DNA from: Candidatus Cloacimonadota bacterium
GTDB taxonomy: Bacteria > Cloacimonadota > Cloacimonadia > Cloacimonadales > TCS61
Length of the DNA stretch: 10,719 bases
Assembly: GCA_021108055.1 (NCBI GenBank)
Contig: JAIORR010000135.1
Coordinates: 1 to 10,719, forward strand
Direction of reading: 5' to 3'
The notes below the pieces were generated by a model. The model was not told where the DNA came from. It searched no databases and worked only from the letters and a program-made list of their open reading frames with translations. Of the stretch, positions 1 through 7,979 are shown one piece after another. Position numbers and translations under genes: made by a program. Position 1 is the stretch's first letter, and each line of letters opens with the position of its first letter.

Positions 1-1
1 T

Positions 2-91
2 TTAAAACTGTTCAATCTCCCGATAATTATGTTCAGTTCCATCAATTCCATTTTTTTTCAAATCTTCAAAATACTTATGTAATTCTGTCAT
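2..91 (-). CDS. Short hypothetical ORF, 29 aa, possibly a truncated gene
   Basis: A 29-codon reading frame begins MTELHKYFEDL, contains GTEHNYR near its middle and ends in TAA two bases from the window edge. A good ribosome-binding site, GAGGA at 98-102, sits six bases before the ATG, which is the main reason to list it. I do not recognise the protein. The GTEHNYR stretch is reminiscent of the (A)TEHTYR motif near the N-terminus of some adenine-specific DNA methyltransferases of restriction systems, so this might be the broken 5' end of such a gene, but that rests on one short match. There is no membrane segment or signal peptide. It may equally be a real small protein or a chance ORF; sequence to the left of the window is needed to decide. 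Confidence 0.35.
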   Translation of the reverse strand: MTELHKYFEDLKKNGIDGTEHNYREIEQF

Positions 92-97
92 CTATTA

Positions 98-102
98 TCC
101 TC
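98..102 (-). promoter_or_regulatory. Ribosome-binding site of the 29-codon ORF
   Basis: Read on the minus strand this is GAGGA followed by six bases and then ATG. It is the strongest argument that the short ORF at the left edge is, or once was, translated. Confidence 0.4.
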
Positions 103-126
103 GAAATTTCTAACTAAACATGAGCA

Positions 127-150
127 GGAATTTACTGGAACGGAATTTAC
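127..150. repeat. Direct repeat GGAATTTAC, two copies, 15-bp period
   Basis: The nonamer GGAATTTAC occurs exactly at 127-135 and 142-150, a spacing of one and a half helical turns. One copy overlaps the possible -10 box and the other lies just downstream of the expected transcription start. It could be a paired regulator site or a small chance duplication. The rest of 92-167 holds nothing else I recognise, and I saw no hairpin plus T-run that would end transcription after the glycosylase gene. Confidence 0.3.
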
Positions 151-171
151 AAAAAGTTTATTTAATGTCAA
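144..171 (-). promoter_or_regulatory. Possible sigma-70-type promoter for the left-edge gene
   Basis: A consensus -35 box TTGACA (166-171) overlaps the stop codon of the glycosylase gene. It is followed by a 16-bp spacer and the -10-like hexamer TAAATT (144-149), four of six bases matching TATAAT. Transcription would start near 137, about 45 bp before the ATG of the short ORF. The region is AT-rich, so a chance match is quite possible. Confidence 0.3.
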
Positions 172-833
172 ATAGATAATTTGTTCCTTTCACAAAAACT
201 ATTCAACGGACATTCATCACACAACGGCTTCCGTTTACAGAAATGTTTCCCAAGATAAACTATCTGAGCATGATAATCATTGAAAAGTTCAATATCTTCG
301 GGAAGATTCTTCATAAAGAATTTCTGGTATTCCGCATAATTCCAATTCTGCCGTGTAAGCCCCAATCTGGTAAATATCCGTTTTGTGTAAGCATCGATCA
401 CAAATACAGGTTTCGCTCCCGCATACAGCAGGATGGAATCTGCAGTTTCTTCTCCGATGCCATTTATTTGGAGTAATTGTTTACGCAAAGTCCGGATTTC
501 AGTTTGAAACATCTTGCAGACATCACCATTATAATATGTAAAAAGAAACTCTGTAAAATTTTGTAGTTTCTTTGCTTTCCGGTTAAAATATAAAGTGGAT
601 CGAATGAGAGGAGCGATCTCATCGATATTGGAATGGTGAATTTGTTCGAGCGTACAGAGGTTATACTGTTTCAGGTTGATAATTGCTTTTTCAACATTAT
701 TCCAGGATACGTTCTGGGTAAGAATAGCACCAATAATTATCTCATCGGCTGTCTCTGCCGGCCACCAGTTCTGATGTCCAAATGTTTTCAGCAAAGTCTT
801 GTAAATTGAAGTAAGTATTTGAAAATTACTCAT
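168..833 (-). CDS. Endonuclease III-superfamily DNA glycosylase, MagIII-like
   Basis: This 221-residue protein belongs to the HhH-GPD superfamily of base-excision repair glycosylases, which flip out and remove damaged bases. The N-terminus has the WWPAET and GAILTQN segments typical of the Helicobacter 3-methyladenine glycosylase MagIII and its relatives. A helix-hairpin-helix lies at 120-136 (INGIGEET). The catalytic aspartate is D147 (VIDAY). Where endonuclease III has its lyase lysine (K120 in E. coli), this protein has E129, so it should be a monofunctional glycosylase without AP-lyase activity. Four cysteines, C199, C205, C208 and C214, form a C-x5-C-x2-C-x5-C iron-sulfur cluster site; classic Nth has x6 in the first gap. 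Length fits the family. The ATG lies 11 bp after the stop of the helicase gene without a clear Shine-Dalgarno sequence, so translation may be coupled. The exact substrate (3-methyladenine or another alkylated base) is inferred. Confidence 0.88.
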   Translation of the reverse strand: MSNFQILTSIYKTLLKTFGHQNWWPAETADEIIIGAILTQNVSWNNVEKAIINLKQYNLCTLEQIHHSNIDEIAPLIRSTLYFNRKAKKLQNFTEFLFTYYNGDVCKMFQTEIRTLRKQLLQINGIGEETADSILLYAGAKPVFVIDAYTKRIFTRLGLTRQNWNYAEYQKFFMKNLPEDIELFNDYHAQIVYLGKHFCKRKPLCDECPLNSFCERNKLSI

Positions 834-844
834 TAAAAAAGTAT

Positions 845-3682
845 CTATATCTTATTAAACCATTTTCCCAGATGATCATAAATTTCTATGGAAGTTAAAG
901 AAACAATCGTCCTTGCGGGAATTGTATCTCTGAAAAATTGACCATAGCGTTTCGTAAATATCCTGTTATCCAACACCAGCACAACACCACGATCTGTTTT
1001 ATGACGAATGAGTCTGCCGAAACCCTGTCTGTATTTCAGTAGAGCATTAGGCAACATATAATGCATGAAGCTATCTTTTCCTTCTGCTTCGAGTTTTTCC
1101 AGGAAAGCTTCTACGATAGGTTCGGAAGGAACCATGAAAGGCAGCTTGAACAGGATCAATAATTCGAGAGATTCACCCGGCACATCCACACCTTCCCAGA
1201 AAGAATTCGTTCCCAATAGCACAGAATTCTTATGCTCTCGAAATTCTTTCAACATAGCAGAACGTCCAATACCCTTTCCCTGAGTAAACAGCGGAATATC
1301 CTGAGCATAGAATTGTTCACTTACACTATCATAAACTTCATTCAGATTTTTGTATGAAGTAAAAAGAACCATCGTTCCCGCTTTTGATAGCTCTATGGAT
1401 TTCCGAATTATTTCGATACTCTGAGCAGAGAAAAATTTGTCCTTCGGGTCAGGAAGAAAACCTGCAACAAGTACCATTGTCTGTTTTGTAAAATCGAATG
1501 GAGATTTTACTACAAGCTCCTGAACAAATCCTTCCTCCAATAGATCAAGTCCCATTCTATTGGCAAAATATTTGAATTTATTCCGAATTGCGATCGTGGC
1601 TGAAGTAAAGATGATGGATTTTACACGTGAATAAAGTTTATCATTAAAGATCTGATTCACATTCAGCGGACAGTAAATTAAAATACCGGAAGGATATTTT
1701 TCATCGCTGGTGTGAAAGTTCTCCATCCAGTATGCGTAATCTTTCAGATCCGGATTATGCAAAGCAATAAGTGCATTGTGAAATTCACTGATCCTTTTTT
1801 GAATGCTTTCCAATATTTCCGTATTTTTTGAGTGATCGATAAAAACCTGTTTATTCACTTTAGAAAGCAGGTCTATGATCTGCATGATATTTCTGGAAAA
1901 CTTCTGCCAGAAAATTATTATTTTTGTTAGATATTCCGTTATGAATTCATAATCTTCGATATTCTTTATTCTCAGCTTCCCATAACTTCCCTTTTCTTTG
2001 ACCAGATCACCAACTTTTTTAAAAAGCTCAGAGAATATTTTCCTGTTATCTTCTATTTGTTTAATAATGTTTTCTATTTTTTCTATGAATTCTGTTTTGC
2101 CGGGAAAACTGCTTTTCGTTGCTGCTGTTTTCAGCCCGACCAGTATTCCATATTGATATTTCTTGCGGGCAGAAAACAATTGCATAAAGAAATTATTGAA
2201 ATCGATATAAGACAAGCTGATCCCAAGTTCTGCCGGTGCAATATGCGGAAGATTGTGAGCTTCGTCGATGATCATATTCTCGAATTCTCCAAGTGTGGCG
2301 TTATCTGTCTGCATATCTGCCAGCATCAGGTGATGATTAATGATCACCAGATTCGAGTTCTCAGCTTTTTTGCGAACATCCATCAGGAAGCAGCTTTTAT
2401 AATGAGGACATCTTCTTCCCCTGCAAAGAAAAGAATCAGCAGAAATCTTTTTCCATACACTGCCGTCACGACTTGTATTAAACGAGCTGTTTTCGGAAAT
2501 GTCACCGGTTTTCGTGTATTCTTTCCAGACTATCAGATTCATATAAGCACGAACATCATTCTGCGAGAAAAGACGCTCCATATCCATCGCGGTTTCCAGC
2601 CATTTCTTTTCACACACATAATTCCTTCTGCCTTTTAATAAAGCTGCCTTGAAAGGAATATTCACGCATTCACTGACTGTGGGAAGGTCTTTGAAAAATA
2701 ATTGCTCCTGAAGATTTTTTGTATTTGTGGAAATTATGATCTTTCTGTTTTCGTTTTTATAAGAATAAATAATAGCCGGGATCAGGTATGCAAGCGACTT
2801 CCCGACCCCCGTTCCAGCCTCGACCTGTAAGTATTCATCTTTATTAAAACTGGAAAGCACTGCTTCCGACATTTCTATCTGACCTTCACGTATTTCGTAT
2901 TTATCAAATTTACTATCTAACAAACCATCTTTTTTGAATGCTTCATCGATGGTGATCTCTTCTATTTTTTGGGGATCATATTCAATATAATTTCTATTAT
3001 GAAATTTGATTTCCGGTTTCTGTTTGGAAAGCAGGGCATTCTTCTTCTGGTATTCCACTATTTTTTCCAGGAAAGATGACAAACCAATATTCAAGCGAAG
3101 ATAAAATGAGAGTTCCAGTAATCTATGATTTAATTTTAAAGGAATATTTTTATCGATAAATCGAAGAAGACAGATAAGTATTTCACCTGTTGCTTTTGCA
3201 TCGAATATCGCCCTGTGAGCATTGGAAAGATCAATTTTGAAATGATCTGCAACTGTTCCCAACTTGTGATTAAGTATGAATGGAAGATATATCCTGCTGA
3301 GATCGAGGGTATCGAGAGTCTTATTTTTCAGTTTGGGAAAGCCTGCTTTTTTGTATTTTTCATTTAGGAAACCAATATCGAAAGGAGTATTATGGCAGAC
3401 GATGATATCCTTCTGAATGAATTCCTTTAAAGAAAGCAATGCCTTTTTTATCGACAGCCCCAAAGCTAATTGTTCATCTGTAATGTGTGTGAGTTGTTTA
3501 ATGAATTGCGGAACCGGATTTCGTGGTTTGATGAATACGGAAAATTCTTCAGCAGGTTTTCCGTCTTTGTATCTAACCGCACCTATCTCGATGATCTCGT
3601 TTTTTTGGAAATCGAATCCTGTGGTTTCGATATCGAGAGCAACAAAATCTATCAGTTTATCCATATTTTGTACGTCTGTCAT
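845..3682 (-). CDS. dinG: DinG-family helicase fused to DnaQ-like 3'-5' exonuclease
   Basis: This 945-residue protein joins a DEDDh exonuclease to an XPD/DinG superfamily 2 helicase, as in Bacillus YpvA/DinG. The exonuclease occupies about residues 10-180: ExoI DIETTG (D17, E19), ExoII CHNTPFD (D102) and ExoIII H156...D161. The helicase follows from about 260: Walker A EAGTGVGKS (288-296), DEAH box (473-476), TSATI (693-697), GTNSFWEGVDVPG (824-836) and motif VI QGFGRLIR (886-893). Between Walker A and DEAH, cysteines C357, C420, C425 and C431 are placed as an XPD-type 4Fe-4S cluster. All catalytic residues look intact, so both activities are expected: 5'-3' unwinding of damaged or structured DNA and 3' trimming. 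An in-frame TAA just upstream fixes ATG 3682 as the earliest start; M7 is an alternative. The only SD-like sequence, AAAGGA, lies 16 bp upstream, which is rather far. It sits 41 bp after the sigma-54 regulator and 11 bp before the glycosylase gene. Confidence 0.93.
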   Translation of the reverse strand: MTDVQNMDKLIDFVALDIETTGFDFQKNEIIEIGAVRYKDGKPAEEFSVFIKPRNPVPQFIKQLTHITDEQLALGLSIKKALLSLKEFIQKDIIVCHNTPFDIGFLNEKYKKAGFPKLKNKTLDTLDLSRIYLPFILNHKLGTVADHFKIDLSNAHRAIFDAKATGEILICLLRFIDKNIPLKLNHRLLELSFYLRLNIGLSSFLEKIVEYQKKNALLSKQKPEIKFHNRNYIEYDPQKIEEITIDEAFKKDGLLDSKFDKYEIREGQIEMSEAVLSSFNKDEYLQVEAGTGVGKSLAYLIPAIIYSYKNENRKIIISTNTKNLQEQLFFKDLPTVSECVNIPFKAALLKGRRNYVCEKKWLETAMDMERLFSQNDVRAYMNLIVWKEYTKTGDISENSSFNTSRDGSVWKKISADSFLCRGRRCPHYKSCFLMDVRKKAENSNLVIINHHLMLADMQTDNATLGEFENMIIDEAHNLPHIAPAELGISLSYIDFNNFFMQLFSARKKYQYGILVGLKTAATKSSFPGKTEFIEKIENIIKQIEDNRKIFSELFKKVGDLVKEKGSYGKLRIKNIEDYEFITEYLTKIIIFWQKFSRNIMQIIDLLSKVNKQVFIDHSKNTEILESIQKRISEFHNALIALHNPDLKDYAYWMENFHTSDEKYPSGILIYCPLNVNQIFNDKLYSRVKSIIFTSATIAIRNKFKYFANRMGLDLLEEGFVQELVVKSPFDFTKQTMVLVAGFLPDPKDKFFSAQSIEIIRKSIELSKAGTMVLFTSYKNLNEVYDSVSEQFYAQDIPLFTQGKGIGRSAMLKEFREHKNSVLLGTNSFWEGVDVPGESLELLILFKLPFMVPSEPIVEAFLEKLEAEGKDSFMHYMLPNALLKYRQGFGRLIRHKTDRGVVLVLDNRIFTKRYGQFFRDTIPARTIVSLTSIEIYDHLGKWFNKI

Positions 3683-3723
3683 AAATTATAGCAAAAAATC
3701 CTTTATCTTTATTTTTAGAATAA

Positions 3724-6700
3724 TTATTTTCCCAGTTTATAACGCTGCATCTTTTTGATCAGACCCTGCCTGCTCAATCCAAGTTTTGCAGCAGTCCTCG
3801 TTTGATTCCAATCGGTTTCTTCAAGCACTTTAACTATCATTTGTTTTTCCAGATCCTCGACAGCATTTTTCAGAGACTTTTCTTCAAGGAGATTTATGGT
3901 TTCGATGTTATCCTGGAAACGGAATATCTCTTCTGATAAATCCGAAGATTTAATTGAAGACTCGTCTTCCGACAGAGTTACTGCGCGTTCTATCTCATTT
4001 TCAAGTTGTCTGATATTTCCCGGCCAATCATAATTCATCATATACTTCATAGCCTCATCTGTGACGCCGTTGATGTTTTTTTCTAATTTCCTGCAATATT
4101 TATCAAGAAAATGAACGGCAAGAAGTGGAATATCAGATTTTCTTTCTTTTAAAGAAGGAACGGTGATCTTGATAACATTAAGACGGTAGTAAAGGTCCAG
4201 CCTGAATTCGCCTTTATCAACTTTATCTTTCAGGGAAACATTTGTTGCACAGATAACCCTGACATCAACGTTTTGAGTTTGCGTCGAACCCACCTTTTTT
4301 ATCTCTCCTTCCTGAAGGAATCTGAGTAATTTTGCCTGAGTTGAAAGGCTGATATCGGCAATTTCATCGAGGAAGAAAGTTCCGCTGTCAGCAACTTCAA
4401 ACAATCCTTTTTTATCGTGGGTTGCACCTGTGAAAGAACCTTTTATATGACCGAATAATTCGCTTTCAAGAAGTGTTTCGGGCAAAGCTCCACAATATTG
4501 CGCAACAAATTTCTTATTTCTGCGATTACTGTTGAAATGAATTGCACGGGCAATAAGCTCCTTACCTGTCCCGCTACTTCCTTCCAATAAAATCGTTGTG
4601 GAAGCATTTTTTATCTTTTCGATCATTCTAAAGATATCCTGTATTTTTTTGCTCTTCCCGATAATATTTGCAAAAGTACTGGATGCAGCTAATTCTTCCC
4701 TGATAAGTTCATGTGATTTTTGAAGGTTAGCAAAGGAAATATTTTCCACGATCACAACGATCTGGTTGCAAAGAGCACTGATAAGATTGAACATTTTTTC
4801 GGTAAAATAATGTGACCCATGCTTTGTGAATAAACAGATCACACCTTTTTTTTCATTTCGGATCATAAGGGGAAATGAAATAATATTATTATATTCCGGG
4901 GCAAAATGAGGTTGTTTGTTATTACAACTAACGCCATCGTCAAACGTTTTTTGTACGATGTCCATTAATTGCTGAAAATCTTTATCTTCTGTCGAAAAAT
5001 TATTCTGTATGAGATATTCCCATGAATCTTTTACCATCCGGTTATTATACAAAGTAAATATCCCACCATCTGCTTCTGCAAATCCGACCAGTTTATCCAA
5101 GGCAGTTTCGATAAGGATATCGAAATCCGTTATATCGTTAAGTTCCTGTGTGATCTCATAAAATGTATTCAGCGTTGATTCCTGCAGTTTTGTTTCTTTT
5201 AGTTCGATAGCATAATTTTTATTGATCTTGTTAATAAGAACATCATTTTTTTCCAGGAATTTGATCGCCTCGAATTTTTGTATTAATTTTTTATTATCAT
5301 GCAGAATCTGTAAAGCCTGCTCCCATTCTTTCTTTTCCAGAAGAATAGATGCATATTCGTAATTTGCCATTGCCAATTCAAAATTGTTTTTCGTTTTAAT
5401 AAATTTCTCAATAGCTTTTTCCAGAAATTCCTGAGCAATTTCAGGATTTTTTTTCTCCAGAATCGCTTTCAGGTAATGGCAGTTTCCGATTTGGACATCA
5501 CTTCCAATTTCTTCTGCAAGTTTTAAGGCAGATTCCAGATAGTAATTTGCACTCTCATAATTTCTCGTTTGAATAAAATAAAAAGCTTTTTTCTGTGATC
5601 CTTCGATGATCTTGTCTTTTGCATTCAATTCTTTAAAGAAGTCATAACTTTCTACCAGATATTTATATGCATCTTTAAACTGATGTAATGCCGTAAGCAC
5701 ACTGCCGAGATTTCCATAAAGTTCTGCTTTCAGAAAATCATCGGAAAAGTTTGTTAATAATTCCTTACCTTTGGAATAAAAATCTAAAGCAATGTTATAT
5801 TCACCACGTTTCTCGTATAATTCTCCAATGTTATTATAGGACGAACATAGCCCTGAATAATAATTATTATCTTTGGATTTTTTTATTGCCTGTTCGTAAT
5901 AATCTATAGCTTTTGAAAAATCACCGGATTTAAAGAATAATGCTCCCAAGCCATTTAAGGCGGCACTTATATTCCTATCAATATTAAATTTTATAGCCAT
6001 TTCTAAAGCGGAACTAAATGATCTTTCTGCTTCTTTATATTTTCCGAGATCGGTATAAGTAATACCAATATTATGATAAGTGTCCGTCATATTGTAACTG
6101 TCACTTAATAATTTTTGGATCTTTAAGGCTTCATTCAGATAAAATAATGATTTGTTGTAATCTCCCTGATCTTCGAGCAAACTTCCAAGGTTATTATAAG
6201 TTATGGATATTCCGTTCAAACTAAATCGTTTCCGTTCATATTCAATACTTTTAAGGAAAAGAGTTTCCGTTTTCTTCCAGTCTTTCTGATCCATAGCTAC
6301 TACTCCAAGATTGTTATAGATAGCAGCAAGTCCTTCGATATTGTTTATGTTACTATAAAATTTCTCGGCGTCTTCAAATTCAGTTTCGGCTTTTGTCCAA
6401 TCCATCGTATGATAGAATGTCTTGCCTTTTATCTTTTTATAGTCTGCTTTCAACTGGAAGCGAATATTCGTATCTTTGATCTGATCTGCGATCAGGAAGG
6501 CTTCATCAGCAGATTTTAAGGCTTTTTCAAATTTCCCTATTTCCGTTAATATCTTTGCTTTCAAAAGAATAATTCTGCAATGAACATATTTATCTTTTGG
6601 TGTGGAAGAATATTTCTTAATAATTTCAAGGGCAAATGCTGTAGAATTCATTAAATAAAGAGTTTCGGCAAGATAGAACACAATGTCTTCGGCAGGTAAA

Positions 6701-7935
6701 GAATTGGTTATGCAAAGTTTAAGTGACAGTCTGAAATTCTCTGCTGCAATATCATAATTCCCAAGTCTTTTATTAATAATGCCCAATTTTGAATAAATGT
6801 ATATTTTTCTTTTTGAATTATCAATTTTTTCCAAATATATTTTATACAATTCAAGGAGAGTGGAATGATCGTTTAGTTCTGTCAGTTTATTTATTATACT
6901 CTTTATTTGTGTTTCATCGAAATCATTAATTTTTACACAAAAATCTCTACATTTTTTTTTATCCAATATTTTAATTACAGGTTCATAATATTTTTTCCTT
7001 TTTGTTTTGGATAAATTCAAAAAATATTCATTAATAAAATTAATTTTTTTTATAAAATATTTATTGTCAATTTCGTGAATAACTCTATTTTGGATAAGAA
7101 ATTTCAGGTCTTTATTCAATAAATTAGTAGTTATGACCTTTTTTAAATTTTTCAAATCTGCTTCAGTATCTAATAAAAATATCGTAATAAGAAGATCGAT
7201 TTGAGATGGATCAAGATATTTAAACATTTGCAGGTATATCGTATTTATGCTTATTTTCTTATCCATGAACGCACTAAGATCAATAGTCTTCTTTTTCTGA
7301 AGTTGATCTCTCAGGATATTTTCGATGACAAATAGATTACCTTTGGAAATATTATAAATGATCTCACTCTCGGAAATAAATTCCGATTTCTGTTTTGAAA
7401 GTATATTCTGGATTACTTGACGAATATTTTCAGCTTTGGGGATCGGTATTTGGATAGATACGGAAAAAGGAAAAGTTTCTTTCCTGTTAAAAATAACAAA
7501 TTGAATATCATGTTCAGCAGAATATTGAGTAAGATATTGAATAAAATCAATTGTGTACTCATCGAGATAGCAACCTTCATAAATAATAACGATCTTTGAT
7601 TGAAATAATTTCTTCTTATCCAGGTTCTCGGAAAACAAATAGAATAGATCGTATTTCTCTTTTATTTCAAGTTGTTGAGCTTGCAGAATAATATCATGAA
7701 AAGTTTCATCTGTTATATTGGTGATCAATTTAACGATTTCCTCGAATTGGTTGTATTTAAAATAAGAAGGAACAAATCGTAAAAATGATATTTCTTTTTT
7801 TATTAGATAATTAGAAAGCTCTTTGAAAACAAAAGATTTCCCGGAACCTGATTCTCCTACTACTTCAATTATCTGACTTTTTTTCAGTTGTAATTTATCT
7901 GATATATTTTCTAATAACTCATTATTTACTAACAC
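3724..7935 (-). CDS. Sigma-54 activator with P-loop ATPase, TPR, GAF and Fis-HTH domains
   Basis: A cytoplasmic transcription activator for sigma-54 RNA polymerase with unusually large sensor regions. Residues 20-300 look like a STAND/AAA_16-type ATPase with Walker A GESGSGKS (27-34); the Walker B counterpart is degenerate (IVIIYEG, 115-121). Residues 375-880 are TPR helices, six of them in exact 40-residue register (YNNLG-type turns at 540, 580, 620, 660, 700, 740). A GAF-like domain spans about 925-1065. The sigma-54 AAA+ domain (1090-1325) has Walker A GSSGTGKE (1119-1126), sigma-54 loop GSFTGA (1166-1171), Walker B FFLDE (1187-1191), sensor CATN (1229-1232), FRLDLYYRLNV (1244-1254) and WPGNIRQLEN (1304-1313). 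A Fis-type helix-turn-helix ends the protein (1365-1403). There is no phosphoacceptor receiver domain, so control probably comes through ligand or partner binding at the ATPase-TPR or GAF parts. The first conventional start is GTG 7935, used here, but the Shine-Dalgarno site points to ATC 7968, adding 11 residues. Target genes are unknown. Confidence 0.92.
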   Translation of the reverse strand: MLVNNELLENISDKLQLKKSQIIEVVGESGSGKSFVFKELSNYLIKKEISFLRFVPSYFKYNQFEEIVKLITNITDETFHDIILQAQQLEIKEKYDLFYLFSENLDKKKLFQSKIVIIYEGCYLDEYTIDFIQYLTQYSAEHDIQFVIFNRKETFPFSVSIQIPIPKAENIRQVIQNILSKQKSEFISESEIIYNISKGNLFVIENILRDQLQKKKTIDLSAFMDKKISINTIYLQMFKYLDPSQIDLLITIFLLDTEADLKNLKKVITTNLLNKDLKFLIQNRVIHEIDNKYFIKKINFINEYFLNLSKTKRKKYYEPVIKILDKKKCRDFCVKINDFDETQIKSIINKLTELNDHSTLLELYKIYLEKIDNSKRKIYIYSKLGIINKRLGNYDIAAENFRLSLKLCITNSLPAEDIVFYLAETLYLMNSTAFALEIIKKYSSTPKDKYVHCRIILLKAKILTEIGKFEKALKSADEAFLIADQIKDTNIRFQLKADYKKIKGKTFYHTMDWTKAETEFEDAEKFYSNINNIEGLAAIYNNLGVVAMDQKDWKKTETLFLKSIEYERKRFSLNGISITYNNLGSLLEDQGDYNKSLFYLNEALKIQKLLSDSYNMTDTYHNIGITYTDLGKYKEAERSFSSALEMAIKFNIDRNISAALNGLGALFFKSGDFSKAIDYYEQAIKKSKDNNYYSGLCSSYNNIGELYEKRGEYNIALDFYSKGKELLTNFSDDFLKAELYGNLGSVLTALHQFKDAYKYLVESYDFFKELNAKDKIIEGSQKKAFYFIQTRNYESANYYLESALKLAEEIGSDVQIGNCHYLKAILEKKNPEIAQEFLEKAIEKFIKTKNNFELAMANYEYASILLEKKEWEQALQILHDNKKLIQKFEAIKFLEKNDVLINKINKNYAIELKETKLQESTLNTFYEITQELNDITDFDILIETALDKLVGFAEADGGIFTLYNNRMVKDSWEYLIQNNFSTEDKDFQQLMDIVQKTFDDGVSCNNKQPHFAPEYNNIISFPLMIRNEKKGVICLFTKHGSHYFTEKMFNLISALCNQIVVIVENISFANLQKSHELIREELAASSTFANIIGKSKKIQDIFRMIEKIKNASTTILLEGSSGTGKELIARAIHFNSNRRNKKFVAQYCGALPETLLESELFGHIKGSFTGATHDKKGLFEVADSGTFFLDEIADISLSTQAKLLRFLQEGEIKKVGSTQTQNVDVRVICATNVSLKDKVDKGEFRLDLYYRLNVIKITVPSLKERKSDIPLLAVHFLDKYCRKLEKNINGVTDEAMKYMMNYDWPGNIRQLENEIERAVTLSEDESSIKSSDLSEEIFRFQDNIETINLLEEKSLKNAVEDLEKQMIVKVLEETDWNQTRTAAKLGLSRQGLIKKMQRYKLGK

Positions 7936-7972
7936 AAATTTTGATAATTCATTCTCAATTTCTTTGATCTTA

Positions 7973-7979
7973 CCCTCCT
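7973..7979 (-). promoter_or_regulatory. Strong Shine-Dalgarno AGGAGGG, mis-spaced for the GTG start
   Basis: Read on the minus strand, AGGAGGG is the best ribosome-binding site in the window. An in-frame TAG overlaps it (7978-7980). The next in-frame codons are AAG, then ATC at 7966-7968, four bases after the site; ATT follows at 7957-7959. The first conventional start, GTG 7933-7935, is 37 bases away, too far for this site. An out-of-frame TTG (7956-7958) and ATG (7950-7952) would give a peptide of at most ten codons ending at 7929-7931, overlapping the GTG. So either the regulator starts at ATC or ATT, or a tiny leader ORF is translated and hands over to the GTG. Confidence 0.6.

Noticed and set aside
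2057..2638. 193-codon plus-strand ORF
   Set aside because: It lies wholly opposite the helicase domain of dinG, whose translation shows all family motifs. The plus-strand product is cysteine- and phenylalanine-rich with no recognisable motif, typical of an antisense shadow.
3417..3758. Plus-strand ORF across the regulator-dinG junction
   Set aside because: It is antisense to the exonuclease domain and the gap, has no plausible ribosome-binding site, and its product shows no family features.
6900..7080. Very AT-rich stretch inside the regulator, considered as foreign insertion
   Set aside because: The reading frame runs through it without a break and it encodes a lysine-rich helical linker, which explains the base composition.
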